DNA of 34,808 nucleotides from JBEKTW01 sp049515655 (GCA_049515655.1 JBEKTW010000028.1:1-34808); one strand, 5' to 3'; counted from the stretch's first letter, positions 15,339-24,015 are shown. Program-made: numbers and translations. The notes: generated from the sequence alone by a model not told the origin.

Positions 15339-18300
15339 TTACTGAGCGGCCGGCAGCAGGGACCGGAAGATGTATTTGCCCGGGACTGCCTCAAAGACGG
15401 CATACCCCTTCTCCCGGCGCAGGAACTGCAACCCCTTCGCCTTCTTGGCGTCGATTCCTCCTTCCGTAATCGTTCCGCTCTCACTCGACGGCACGTACAC
15501 CGTGGCCAGTGTGTTTGTCGGCACGAGGACGTCCCACGTGAATTTGTCTTTCTCCCTCTGCCAGCGGCTGGAAATGAGGCCGTAGGGCGATTTGTGCGTC
15601 GCGTTCACGAACGTGAGGTCTCCCGTCAGAACGGGCTGCAGGACTATATGCTTGAAACCGGGCCAGGCCGGGTCCGGCCTGATGCCCCCGAGGTGCTCGT
15701 AGAGCCAGATGACGAAGTCACCGACCAGCATCACGTGGTTGCCCGAATTCATGGCGGGATCGGCGCTGTTGCCGTTCCAGAGTTCCCATATCGTGGTGGC
15801 TCCCATCTCCGCCATGTACCCCCAGCTCGGATAGGTCGTGTTCGTGGCAAACGTAAAAGCGATGTCGGGTCTTCCGAAATCAGTGAGCACACGGTTCAGG
15901 AACTGCCCGCCGATGAGCCCGGTGCCCACGTGGTTCTTGGTGACATTGGTGATATTGTCCACGAGGTGATCGAAGACTCTTTGCCGTTCTTCCGCGGGAA
16001 CCATCCCGAAGGCCAGGGGAAGGACGCAGGAAGTCTGGGTCCCGTTGTCGTACTGTCCCTTCTCTTTGTTGTAATAGCGCCTGTTAAAGGCGATCTCCAA
16101 ACCGTCCGCCATCGCATCGAAGCGCCGTGCGTCCGCCGGCTTCCGCAGCAACGAAGCGTATCGGGACATCAGCCGGAGATCGTGGTAGAAATAGCTCGTG
16201 GCTATCACACCGCCTGCGGTCTTGCGGGTGGGGTCGTTCGAGTGGATTAGCCTCAGATCTTCCGGAGGCACGCACCAATCTCCGTAATCGTCCCGCGTGA
16301 TGATGCTGTCGGTGATGTATTTGCTCATGTGATCGATCCACCGCACCATGGCCGGATAGTGGCGCACTATGAGGGCGCTGTCTGCATACTGGTCAAGGAG
16401 GCCGCCGGGGATGATCACGGCACTGCTTGGCCAGGTGACATTGTCATTGTAGAGAGCCCAGTAGGAGGGGGAGACGTCGCTGATGCTGCCGCTGTCGTTC
16501 TGTGCATCGGCCATGTCCTGGATCCATTTTGAGTAGTGCGATGCCACGTCGAACAGGTAGGTCTCGCCTTTGGACTCGGAGGAACGGTCCCCAAGCCAGC
16601 CCTGCCGCTCGTCGCGCTGCGGGCAATCCGTGGATATGCTCCGGTAGTTTCCGCGCACGCCCCAGACGACATTCTTATAGGTGCGGTTGATCACGGGGTT
16701 CGAGCAGTTGAACTCGCCGGCGGTTTCAACGTCGTCGTTCACGACGCGGCCCTCGATCGACGAGAAGTCGGGCCGGCCGGGGTACCCCTCCAGCGCCACG
16801 AACCGGAATCCGTGGTAGGTGAACCGGGGCTCGTAGGTCTCGCTCCCGACGCCTTTGAGGATAAACGTGTCGGTCGCCGTCGCGCTGCGGAGGTTGTCGG
16901 TATTGAGCGTCCCGTCCGGTCTGAGGGTTTCCGCATGCCGCAGAGTGACCTTGGTTCCGCTGGGTCCTCGGACGTTCAACCGGCACCAGCCCACCATGTT
17001 TTGTCCCATGTCGAAGATGAACATGCCGGGCTTCGGTTCGGACACCGCGATGGGTTTGAGAGTCCCTGTTACGCGTATGGGGACAGACATATGGGAATGC
17101 AGTTCACCCTGAGGACCATGAACGACCTGTGCCTGCTCCCAGCCGGAATCGTCGTAACCGGTCTGCGACCACCCGACTAGTTCTTTCCGCGCGTCGTACT
17201 CCTCGCCGTCATACTCGTTGTTGGCAAGGATCGGGCCATCCGTAGTCAGTTTCCAGGAATCGTCGCTCAGAATGTCCTGGGAAGTCCCGTTAACATATTC
17301 GAGATGGAGCTGAAGAAGGAGCTTCGGGTATTCGTCGCTCTGCCCGTGCCGCGGAGCGAAGAACCGGCCGTTGCCGAGAACAACGCCGATCGCGTTAACC
17401 CCCTTTAGGATCGCAGAAGTCACTTCGTGCGTCACATAGTACACCCTCTTTGGATATTCGCTTAATGCGGGTGAAAGCACATGATCGCCGACCTTTTTCC
17501 CGTTGATATAAAGCTCGGAAAGACCCAGGCCGCTGATGCACACGGTTGCCCTGCGCAAGGGTTTCTCCGCCGTGAACTCTTTGCGCATCCAGCGCGCGGG
17601 CAAACGCCGGTCTGAAAATCCGAGCATCTCACCCCAGGGATGCATTCCAACGGGGCCGACCACCTTCGCGGCGACCCAGCCGGTGTCGATGAACTCAAGC
17701 GACTGCCAGCCCGCGTTCTCACGGTTTGTCGTTTTCCATAGGCTGTCCGTCCGGATGGTGAGTGAAGACCCGTCCGTGAACGTTATGTCCAGCCGGCCGA
17801 CAAGACCGGCCGGATTGGGTTTTGTTCCGGCGTTGTGCACTGAAGCCGCGAGAAGGTTGGTTCCCTCGTGAAGAACACTTGTCGCATCGATGTCCGGCAC
17901 CGTCATGAAATCGTCATTGCTCAACAACTGTTTGCCGTTCACGAATATTGCGGACGAGTCATCCCCCGTGATATGGAAATGCGCCTCTTTTACCGTTTTT
18001 CCTTCGGGCAGCTGTATCGCGCGCCTGAAGTAGCGTGTTTCGGCGGGGACCTCCTTCGTGGGATCACCTTCGGGGAACCAGACCCACTGCGTCCCTGTCA
18101 GGTGATACGTTTTGTCGACTTCATCCCGGCCGATCCACTGTGCACGCCAGTCAGCCGAATCCAGCAGGCCCATCGTCCATTTTGCCGTTTTACTCCAAGC
18201 GGACGCCTTTCCGTCCTTGTTCCAGATGCGCACTTTCCAGAAGCACTGCATGTGGGACTGAAGCGCCTTGCCGGCGTACCGGACATGGATCGATTGGTCG

Positions 18301-18593
18301 GACTCAATTTTATCGCTGTTCCACAGATCGGCATTGCCGGCCTTCAGGAGAGCCTCCGTGCTCGCGACCATGATCTGATAGGCCGTCTGCCGTTCGCCCC
18401 GGCTGCCTGAGGCCATCACCCAGCTTAAACGCGGCTGAAGAACATCGATGCCGAGGGGATCGCGCAGAAACTCGCACCGCAGATCGGCAGGCTGCTGCGG
18501 AGAAGAGAGTATGGGGCAGTGAAAGAGCGCGAGAAAAACAAATGATGAGAACAATCTGATGCAAATCGTTTTTTGATGAGGTGTATGAACCAT
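15339..18593 (-). CDS. Alpha-L-rhamnosidase, glycoside hydrolase family 78
   Basis: The ATG at 18591-18593 has GGAGG six bases upstream and gives a signal peptide (MVHTPHQKTICIRLFSSFVFLALFHCPILS), leaving 1084 residues. Domains in order: Ig-like N-terminal module (LRCEFLRDPLGID to about 145), an additional GH2-like beta-sandwich (about 185-310), the Bac_rhamnosid N domain (about 335-505), a concanavalin-like module (about 515-620), the six-hairpin catalytic domain (about 630-985) and a C-terminal beta domain. DCPQRDERQGWLGD (656-669) is the GH78 acidic catalytic motif, and Glu937 in TTIWELW fits the general base. It releases terminal alpha-L-rhamnose from glycans. No sorting domain, so probably periplasmic. 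Confidence 0.93.
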   Translation of the reverse strand: MVHTPHQKTICIRLFSSFVFLALFHCPILSSPQQPADLRCEFLRDPLGIDVLQPRLSWVMASGSRGERQTAYQIMVASTEALLKAGNADLWNSDKIESDQSIHVRYAGKALQSHMQCFWKVRIWNKDGKASAWSKTAKWTMGLLDSADWRAQWIGRDEVDKTYHLTGTQWVWFPEGDPTKEVPAETRYFRRAIQLPEGKTVKEAHFHITGDDSSAIFVNGKQLLSNDDFMTVPDIDATSVLHEGTNLLAASVHNAGTKPNPAGLVGRLDITFTDGSSLTIRTDSLWKTTNRENAGWQSLEFIDTGWVAAKVVGPVGMHPWGEMLGFSDRRLPARWMRKEFTAEKPLRRATVCISGLGLSELYINGKKVGDHVLSPALSEYPKRVYYVTHEVTSAILKGVNAIGVVLGNGRFFAPRHGQSDEYPKLLLQLHLEYVNGTSQDILSDDSWKLTTDGPILANNEYDGEEYDARKELVGWSQTGYDDSGWEQAQVVHGPQGELHSHMSVPIRVTGTLKPIAVSEPKPGMFIFDMGQNMVGWCRLNVRGPSGTKVTLRHAETLRPDGTLNTDNLRSATATDTFILKGVGSETYEPRFTYHGFRFVALEGYPGRPDFSSIEGRVVNDDVETAGEFNCSNPVINRTYKNVVWGVRGNYRSISTDCPQRDERQGWLGDRSSESKGETYLFDVASHYSKWIQDMADAQNDSGSISDVSPSYWALYNDNVTWPSSAVIIPGGLLDQYADSALIVRHYPAMVRWIDHMSKYITDSIITRDDYGDWCVPPEDLRLIHSNDPTRKTAGGVIATSYFYHDLRLMSRYASLLRKPADARRFDAMADGLEIAFNRRYYNKEKGQYDNGTQTSCVLPLAFGMVPAEERQRVFDHLVDNITNVTKNHVGTGLIGGQFLNRVLTDFGRPDIAFTFATNTTYPSWGYMAEMGATTIWELWNGNSADPAMNSGNHVMLVGDFVIWLYEHLGGIRPDPAWPGFKHIVLQPVLTGDLTFVNATHKSPYGLISSRWQREKDKFTWDVLVPTNTLATVYVPSSESGTITEGGIDAKKAKGLQFLRREKGYAVFEAVPGKYIFRSLLPAAQ

Positions 18594-18732
18594 GGTGATC
18601 CTCCGATCCTCGAATTTGAACGATTCTATTGATAATTGAAGGAAACAGCTATAAAATAAGAAAAGATTATTCCGGAACAAATATCAGGCAGTCCCGAATA
18701 GGCTGCGGCCAATCACATCATCGGGCGAAAAC

Positions 18733-18820
18733 GTCTGAACCACGATTCGCTCGATTCACAGGATTACCTTGATGGTTCTAATCCTCGCAATCTCATAATC
18801 CTAAGAATCATGGTTCAGAC
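18733..18820. repeat. 88-bp inverted-repeat element, complete copy 1
   Basis: It is bounded by GTCTGAACCACGATT and AATCATGGTTCAGAC, 15-base terminal inverted repeats that differ at one position. The interior consists of GATTAC/AATCC-type motifs. A second complete element of exactly 88 bases lies at 27340-27427. A partial copy follows at 18832-18874, starting with the same GTCTGAACCACGATT. No coding capacity is present, so it resembles a miniature non-autonomous element. Confidence 0.7.
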
Positions 18821-18884
18821 ACTCCCGCGCCGTCTGAACCACGATTTAACGGATTAAAGGATTTCCATGATGATACAATTCATC

Positions 18885-19018
18885 TGCAGTTTCTCCATTA
18901 ACTCCATTTGTTCATTCATCCATCATTCCATCTCTCCCTTTCTCATCATCTCAACTTTCTCAAAATCTCTAACTGTTCCAATATTCCAATTCTCCACTAC
19001 TCCATCACTCCAACTCGC
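18885..19018. repeat. Low-complexity pyrimidine-rich tract
   Basis: The plus strand is dominated by degenerate CCAT, CTCC and TTCCAAT words (for example TTCCAATATTCCAATTCTCC), giving a purine-rich minus strand. It looks like a decayed tandem repeat. No gene or promoter is supported within it. It separates the rhamnosidase promoter region from the 3' end of the second propeller gene. Confidence 0.5.
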
Positions 19019-19019
19019 C

Positions 19020-19040
19020 TAAAATGACTTCGTCATTTTA
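19020..19040 (-). terminator. Hairpin overlapping the stop of propeller gene 3
   Basis: TAAAATGA and TCATTTTA form an 8-bp stem around CTTCG, and the TGA stop of the gene lies within an arm. It is the same hairpin as at 7645-7669 and 34699-34723. The second CCCGCG hairpin found at the other two sites is absent here. Confidence 0.6.
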
Positions 19041-21054
19041 TCATCAACATCTTCTTCACTTCGACAAACGTTCCTGCTTGCCCGCCGTCTGTTGGGCGGG
19101 CGTTCAGCCTGTAGGTGTAAATCCCGCTCGGCAAGTTTGTCGCGCTGAACTCTACCGACTTGTACCCCGCATCCTGAGCTCCGTTCACCAGCGTCGCAAC
19201 TTCTCTCCCCAGCATGTCATAGACTACCAGGCGTACGTATTCTGCTTTTGGCAGTTCATAATTGATGACCGTCGTCGGGTTGAACGGGTTGGGATAGTTT
19301 TGCCGCAGGGCAAACTCTGTCGGCAAAGCCCTTGTATCGCCAACTCCCAAAACGCCGCTCACCGTGACCGTGATTGCGTCCGAGTATATAGTATTACCGC
19401 TCAAATCGACGAGCCTCAGGCGATAGTTGTAGTTCCCGTCCGTTACCTTCGTATCCGTCCATTGGTAGTGATGTTGCAGCAGCGATGTCCCGGCACCGGC
19501 GATCAAATTGCTCACGGTCGCGTACGCTCCAGCGTTCTGAGCCTTGCGTTCGACGTAAAAGCCCAGATTGTTGACTTCGCTCACCGTTGTCCACTGCAAC
19601 TGTAGGCCGGTTGTCAGCGTTGTGGCTGTCAACGACGCGAGCTGGATCGGCAGTGCGGCATCACTAGTCACACGTTGGGCGTAGATGTCATAGATGCCGC
19701 TGCGATAGTCTTGCCATGTAATGATGGCGCCGCCCGAGCCGTCTGAAACGATAGTGGGATACTGTTGATCGCCTGTCGCCGTGCAGATGGCAGCACCGCC
19801 GGCCGTCCACTGCACAGCGCCGGAAGCAATCACGCGTTGGGCATAGATGTCATAGTTACTGCCGCTGCGATAGTCATACCATGTAATGATGGCGCCGTGC
19901 GAGCCGTCTGAAACGATTGTGGGATGTTCTTGATCGCTTGACGCGTTGCAGATGGCAACACCGTTCACCGTCCACTGCACAGCGCTGTCGCCATTCACGC
20001 GCTGGGCATAGATGGCAGAGTTGCCGTTGCGACTATCGCACCATGTAATGATAGCGCCGCCCAAGCCATCTGAGAAGATACTGGGATACTGTTGATCGTA
20101 TGTCGCCTTGCAGATGGCAACGCCGCCCACCGTCCACTGCACAGTGCCCGAGGCATTTACGTCTTGAGCATATATGTCCACGTCACTGCCGCGAGAGTCT
20201 TGCCATGTAATGATGGCGCCGCCGGAGCCGTCTGAAACGATAGCGGGATAGTGCTGATCACCTGTCGCCGTGCAGATGGCATTACCATTGCTTATCCACT
20301 GCGCAGTGCCGCCATTCACGCGTTGAGCGTAGACGTCCCAGATGCTGCCGCTGCGATGGTCTTCCCATGTAATGAAAGCGCCGCCCGAGCCGTCTGAAAC
20401 GATTGCGGGATACCGTTGATCACCTGTCGCCGTGCAGATGGCAACGCCATTTGAATCGCTCGAGACAATCCACTGCCGTAAACCATTGGAGTCCACGCGT
20501 TGGGCATAGATGTCATAGTTACTGCCGCTGCGATAGTCCCACCATGTAATGATGGCACCGTGCGAGCCGTCTGAAACGATAGCGGGAAACTGTTGACTGC
20601 CTGTCGCCGTGCAGACGGCAACACCATTGGTCGTCCACTGGGGAGTTCCCGAGGCATTCACGCGTTGGGCATAGATGTGGATGTCTCCGCTGCGATTGTC
20701 ATACCATGTAATGATGGCGCCGCCCGACCCGTCTGAAACGATATTTGGATCATATTGACCGCCTGTCGCCGTGCAGACGGCAACACCATTGGTCGTCCAC
20801 TGGGGAGTTCCCGAAGCATTCACGCGTTGAGCGTAGACGTCCCAGTTGCTGCCGCTGCGATAGTCTTCCCATGTAATGATGGCACCGCCCGACCCGTCCG
20901 AAATGATAGTCGGATTCTCTTGGTCGTTTGTCGCCGTGCAGATGGCCGTGTTGACAGCGGGATCGGCGGACCACTGGGCGAGCGTGGGAGTTACGTACAT
21001 CGCCGTCACCAGCAGACCGACCGCTAGAATTTGTAGCAGAAGATTGGATCTCAT
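19033..21054 (-). CDS. T9SS-exported eight-repeat beta-propeller surface protein, paralogue
   Basis: The frame reaches 21066, but the ATG at 21052-21054 is preferred: GGAGGG lies just upstream and overlaps the alternative ATG. The 673-residue protein has a signal peptide (to about residue 27), eight repeats of about 54 residues at 34-465 (DGSGGAIITWxDYRSG, then IYAQRVNASGTxQW), a fibronectin-III-like domain (LPIQLASLTATTL to VTVSG) and a T9SS sorting domain (LRQNYPNPFNP to KKMLMIK). It is shorter than the 968-residue paralogue, lacking its second FN3-like and WNLISVPL domains. The sorting domain carries an 8-residue insertion (RPTDGGQA) encoded by a palindrome. Expected location is the cell surface. 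Confidence 0.92.
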   Translation of the reverse strand: MRSNLLLQILAVGLLVTAMYVTPTLAQWSADPAVNTAICTATNDQENPTIISDGSGGAIITWEDYRSGSNWDVYAQRVNASGTPQWTTNGVAVCTATGGQYDPNIVSDGSGGAIITWYDNRSGDIHIYAQRVNASGTPQWTTNGVAVCTATGSQQFPAIVSDGSHGAIITWWDYRSGSNYDIYAQRVDSNGLRQWIVSSDSNGVAICTATGDQRYPAIVSDGSGGAFITWEDHRSGSIWDVYAQRVNGGTAQWISNGNAICTATGDQHYPAIVSDGSGGAIITWQDSRGSDVDIYAQDVNASGTVQWTVGGVAICKATYDQQYPSIFSDGLGGAIITWCDSRNGNSAIYAQRVNGDSAVQWTVNGVAICNASSDQEHPTIVSDGSHGAIITWYDYRSGSNYDIYAQRVIASGAVQWTAGGAAICTATGDQQYPTIVSDGSGGAIITWQDYRSGIYDIYAQRVTSDAALPIQLASLTATTLTTGLQLQWTTVSEVNNLGFYVERKAQNAGAYATVSNLIAGAGTSLLQHHYQWTDTKVTDGNYNYRLRLVDLSGNTIYSDAITVTVSGVLGVGDTRALPTEFALRQNYPNPFNPTTVINYELPKAEYVRLVVYDMLGREVATLVNGAQDAGYKSVEFSATNLPSGIYTYRLNARPTDGGQAGTFVEVKKMLMIK
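19077..19101 (-). repeat. In-frame palindromic element inside T9SS sorting domain
   Basis: GCCCGCC (19080-19086) and GGCGGGC (19095-19101) pair around an 8-base loop. On the coding strand this adds RPTDGGQA between YTYRLNA and GTFVEV, where the paralogue at 7660 has YFYRLTA directly followed by GTYTSV. The stem and loop length match the intergenic palindrome at 7477-7496. This suggests that an intergenic repeat has inserted in frame into an exposed loop before the final strand. Confidence 0.65.
19660..20955 (-). repeat. Tandem coding repeats of the second complete propeller
   Basis: Eight units of about 162 bp encode residues 34-465. Units share long identical DNA stretches with each other and with the array at 9175-10467, such as the complement of CCATGTAATGATGGCGCCGC. 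Some units differ slightly in length (one has the SSDSNG insertion at the blade edge, another lacks two residues), the expected footprint of unequal exchange. Confidence 0.85.
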
Positions 21055-21132
21055 TCGTCCCTCCATGAAGGTAGTGAGTGATTTGATGAGTTAGTGTTGC
21101 CAGTTTTTGCCAAAATCATGTTCGAATACCGC

Positions 21133-21162
21133 CGTAGGGTCCGGTCACCGACCGGACCTACG
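21133..21162. repeat. Palindromic element in propeller leader 3
   Basis: CGTAGG-G-TCCGGTC and GACCGGA-CCTACG form a 13-bp stem with one bulge and a 3-base loop. It is homologous to the hairpin at 211-234, with one compensatory base-pair change in the inner arm and a longer preserved outer stem. It lies inside the predicted 5' UTR of the gene starting at 21054. Confidence 0.75.
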
Positions 21163-21265
21163 GGTGATCCGTTCTGAGGAACGCCTGCCCGCCGAAGGCA
21201 CGCAGGCAGGGACTCTACGCGGGTTGGTCGGGAGCACAGGTCCCTCCCAGTGGGTTTGCTGTAGA

Positions 21266-21327
21266 GTCCGATTCGCCCAAAAGATGGCGGACAGGTTCGT
21301 CCTGTCCGCCTCCGGCGGAAATCGGAC
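21266..21327. repeat. Long nested hairpin in propeller leader 3
   Basis: The inner stem is a perfect 10-bp GGCGGACAGG/CCTGTCCGCC around TTCGT (21286-21310). An outer stem GTCCGAT/ATCGGAC, continued by CGCC/GGCG, closes at 21266 and 21327. It lies between the conserved leader and the start codon and is absent from copies 1 and 2, so it is an insertion that lengthens this 5' UTR to about 465 bases. Confidence 0.7.
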
Positions 21328-21391
21328 GGCAGAGAATGTGCGTTCGGACAAACGGAGAATGTCCCCAAAGTCTATGTCTGTATGGTCTGTT

Positions 21392-21522
21392 GAGCTATTC
21401 GCTGAAAGGAGAGATGGGAGCGTTTGAGGCAAGAGACAACCAATAGGAAACGTTCTCAGGTCTGGATCAGTGAACAGAGGGAAGTCCCTGCTGGCCCACA
21501 ATTCCGACCACTATGATTGCCC
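21392..21522 (-). promoter_or_regulatory. Conserved structured leader, copy 3
   Basis: Homologous to copies 1 and 2. P1 pairs 21397-21405 with 21467-21475; here the outermost base is A instead of G, leaving one mismatch. P2 pairs 21416-21425 with 21448-21457 and is unchanged. The small hairpin AGGGA/TCCCT lies at 21478-21489. The stretch between the P2 arms is identical to copy 2. Beyond the promoter, 21556-21776 contains no gene I can support, though 21583-21640 aligns with 589-641. Confidence 0.6.
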
Positions 21523-21526
21523 CGAC

Positions 21527-21555
21527 AATTTACGGCTAGGAATGTTGAAAGTCAA
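21527..21555 (-). promoter_or_regulatory. Promoter of propeller gene 3
   Basis: On the minus strand TTGACT (21550-21555), a 17-base spacer and TAAATT (21527-21532). It is the third copy of the conserved propeller promoter. Transcription should start near 21520 and run through the conserved leader. Confidence 0.75.
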
Positions 21556-21776
21556 GGGAACCTGGACGAGATAAACGAGTTGATTGGTTGCAGTGTTCTC
21601 CCGCTCGGGTTGAGGCTTCAGCGTTGAACCAGCGGACTGGTCGCTCCAGCGGGGGAAGGAATCTCCAATCTCAGATCCGAAATCCCGAAGCGATTAGGGA
21701 GAAGGCTGCTCCGGATACCCAATGAATTCCCGGGCTAACGCGGAGACCGGTTTTGAGCATCCTTCTGTACCACCGG

Positions 21777-23807
21777 CTATCTGTCCACTTTATGATAAAC
21801 GATAAGCAATGATCCCGGCGTTTGGGGTATCTTAATGTCAAAACCCTCGCCTAACTCTTTTCCCGTTTCGGTCTTGGTGATGCCATAATCTTCGTAACTG
21901 ATTTCATATCGCGCCGCAGGATTCAAACCGCGCAGTTTGATATTCACATTCGGCGCGCTGTTGGAGCTTCGCTTGAATGCCAAAACGATTCCGTCATCGT
22001 TCTCAGGCCGGTCAAACTGAAATGCCATCCATGCGTCGTCTGATATGTCGTACGGAGTGAGAGGGTAGTAATCCCCGTAAAAATACGGTCGGAGCCGTTT
22101 GAATTCTTCAACTGATTTTTTCGCCTGCGGCAGCGGGAAATTGGATTGATTCACATCCCAGCCCACGACCAAGGCGCTGCTTATCGAGCTGCGGAACTTG
22201 TACGTTTCAGGGTCGATGTTTCCCGTTCCGCTGCACGGCAAGTAGAAATTAATCCCGTACGTGTGGCACTGGTAACCGGTCGGTTCGTAGTATTGGTAAT
22301 CTGTTCGCCAGAGCGGCGCGCTGCGAGATATTGTTTCTAGGTCGATTCTCCGCCCCCCGCTGGCACAATTGTCAATGACCAAACCCGGATGCCGGGCGAG
22401 CAGCTCATCCCAGTACGCATACAAACCTTCGACATATTTTATTTCAGTCATCCCGACCCGGTTGGATGAATCGTTCGCTTGCCAGTACGGCAGAGGGTCG
22501 AAATTGAAATCCTGCCGATACAGATCGATGCCTTCCTTTTCCAAGAAAGCGGAGATATAATCGGTCAGCCAGCGGCGCGCCTGCGGATTCCCGAGATTGA
22601 ACAACCCGTTGTGTCGTTGCGGCAATCTCATTATCCATTCCGGATGTTCGCGGTCGAACCGGGTACCCTGAAATACTCTTTCAGGCTCGAACCACAAAAG
22701 GAATTTCTTACCCGTCTTTCTTGCGGCGTCCGAAACAGGACGAAGTCCATTCGGAAAATTTTTCCTGTTGACAACCCAGTTCCCGGCTCCTTCCCACCAC
22801 GATGGGTCTCCCCCTTCGTACCAGCCGGCATCAATCCAGCAGACTTCGGATTCAATGTCGAATTGCTCGAGACGATTGATCATTGCTATGGCGTAACTTT
22901 CCGTGGCGCAACAGTATTCATTGCATGGGCGCGGTCCCCCGAAACCCACTCCGGTTGCGAAAGGTAAGGTGACCGGTTTGCCGTCTTTTTGCGGCGTGTG
23001 GTACTTGAGAATAAAGCGCCGCAGGAGATTATGGCCGACCATTCTATCGTCTCCCTGCCAATATAGCAGGAGGATGCTCGGGGTACGAATTTCCTCATCC
23101 GGATACAATGTCAGACGAGTCTTTCCCAGGCCGATAGACAAATGTATGATTTCGTTTGCGGTCCTCGCAACGGCGGCTTTCCATTCACCCGACCATCCAA
23201 TTCCTACCATCAGCCCTTCACCCGGAGTTTCAATGTTGAAAAACGGCAGTGCCATTTCGTCGGAAGAACGTCCGCGGTCTGGGCCGAAAGTGATTTCAGC
23301 GCTGGAGTCTAACGGCTCGTCAATCGGAGCAAAATCTGTCCGTTCTGCATTGCTTCCCCGGGCGCGATGCAGTTCGTATGTCCCCTTTTTCCCGTATACG
23401 AAATCGGTTTCAATCGCCTTGATGGCTTCCAGGATGGGCGTATTTGCCTCCGATGGATTTTTCATTTTTATGACCCATTCCACCGCCGGATAATCACTGA
23501 AGGTTGTGCAAGAGGAAATAACAACAAGACCTGTCTTGCGGTCGGTGTAGGTACAGACATGCACGGTTCTTGTTTCATCTATCCTCTTTGTTTCTTCACT
23601 AAAACTCCACTGAGTAATAAATGATGACGAAGGCTTTCCGTCGTAACTGAACGAGAAGGGAGGCTGCTTGCCTTTTGAGAAATGTTCGCCCACGAACTCT
23701 TCTGCTTTCTTTGTCCCCTCAGGGGAAGGGTGGGTTTCATTATTCTTTTCCCGTGCCGACATCAAAGCGATGCCGAATAGTATGGAAAGAAGGAATGCTG
23801 TTCTCAT
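21777..23807 (-). CDS. Alpha-galactosidase, glycoside hydrolase family 36
   Basis: The frame is open to 23843; the ATG at 23805-23807 is preferred because it gives a compact signal peptide (MRTAFLLSILFGIALMSA), although neither start has a clear Shine-Dalgarno sequence. The 676-residue protein has an N-terminal beta-sandwich (about 45-275), a barrel (about 285-590) and a C-terminal beta domain. VCWIDAGWYEGG (322-333) and LLWFEPERV (370-378) are GH36 signatures. Asp433 in YRQDFN fits the nucleophile, CASGGRRID (481-489) follows, and Asp503 in LWRTDYQ fits the acid/base. It should release alpha-linked galactose, but related family 36 enzymes act on other alpha-galactosides or N-acetylgalactosaminides. 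Likely periplasmic; transcribed divergently from the GH31 gene. Confidence 0.9.
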   Translation of the reverse strand: MRTAFLLSILFGIALMSAREKNNETHPSPEGTKKAEEFVGEHFSKGKQPPFSFSYDGKPSSSFITQWSFSEETKRIDETRTVHVCTYTDRKTGLVVISSCTTFSDYPAVEWVIKMKNPSEANTPILEAIKAIETDFVYGKKGTYELHRARGSNAERTDFAPIDEPLDSSAEITFGPDRGRSSDEMALPFFNIETPGEGLMVGIGWSGEWKAAVARTANEIIHLSIGLGKTRLTLYPDEEIRTPSILLLYWQGDDRMVGHNLLRRFILKYHTPQKDGKPVTLPFATGVGFGGPRPCNEYCCATESYAIAMINRLEQFDIESEVCWIDAGWYEGGDPSWWEGAGNWVVNRKNFPNGLRPVSDAARKTGKKFLLWFEPERVFQGTRFDREHPEWIMRLPQRHNGLFNLGNPQARRWLTDYISAFLEKEGIDLYRQDFNFDPLPYWQANDSSNRVGMTEIKYVEGLYAYWDELLARHPGLVIDNCASGGRRIDLETISRSAPLWRTDYQYYEPTGYQCHTYGINFYLPCSGTGNIDPETYKFRSSISSALVVGWDVNQSNFPLPQAKKSVEEFKRLRPYFYGDYYPLTPYDISDDAWMAFQFDRPENDDGIVLAFKRSSNSAPNVNIKLRGLNPAARYEISYEDYGITKTETGKELGEGFDIKIPQTPGSLLIVYHKVDR

Positions 23808-23885
23808 GTTTAATAAGAGTATTATATTGTGTGAATTTCGCAAGAGAATAATAGGTATGGCTAAGCTAATGAAATTTCAGGAGAG

Positions 23886-23901
23886 TGTCAATAGCTTGAC
23901 A
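23886..23901. promoter_or_regulatory. Inverted repeat between divergent glycosidase genes
   Basis: TGTCAA-TAGC-TTGACA is a perfect 6-bp inverted repeat midway between the GH36 and GH31 starts. Its right arm is the -35 of the GH31 promoter; its left arm read on the minus strand is a perfect TTGACA with TAGCTT 17 bases downstream, a weak -10 for the GH36 gene. It may simply be two abutting -35 boxes, or a shared operator. Confidence 0.5.
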
Positions 23902-23923
23902 TATGTAAGATATTTTCTATATT
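23896..23923 (+). promoter_or_regulatory. Promoter of the GH31 gene
   Basis: TTGACA (23896-23901) and TATATT (23918-23923) are 16 bases apart, a near-consensus sigma-70 promoter. The start codon at 24016 is preceded by AAGGAGA at a 6-base spacing. Confidence 0.7.
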
Positions 23924-24015
23924 GGTAGTGCCATGCTGATTGTTCTCACCGTCACAAATCTTTCCCCGGCAATGCAATTCCAACAAATACGCTATATCTA
24001 AGAAAGGAGACCGAA

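Noticed and set aside
15270..16250. 326-codon plus-strand open frame opposite the rhamnosidase C-terminus
   Set aside because: The opposite strand encodes clear GH78 motifs; the frame reflects the GC-rich codon pattern and has no recognisable domain.
19660..20955. CRISPR-like array
   Set aside because: The period is about 162 bp, in frame throughout, and units are coding repeats of a propeller rather than short repeats with unique spacers.
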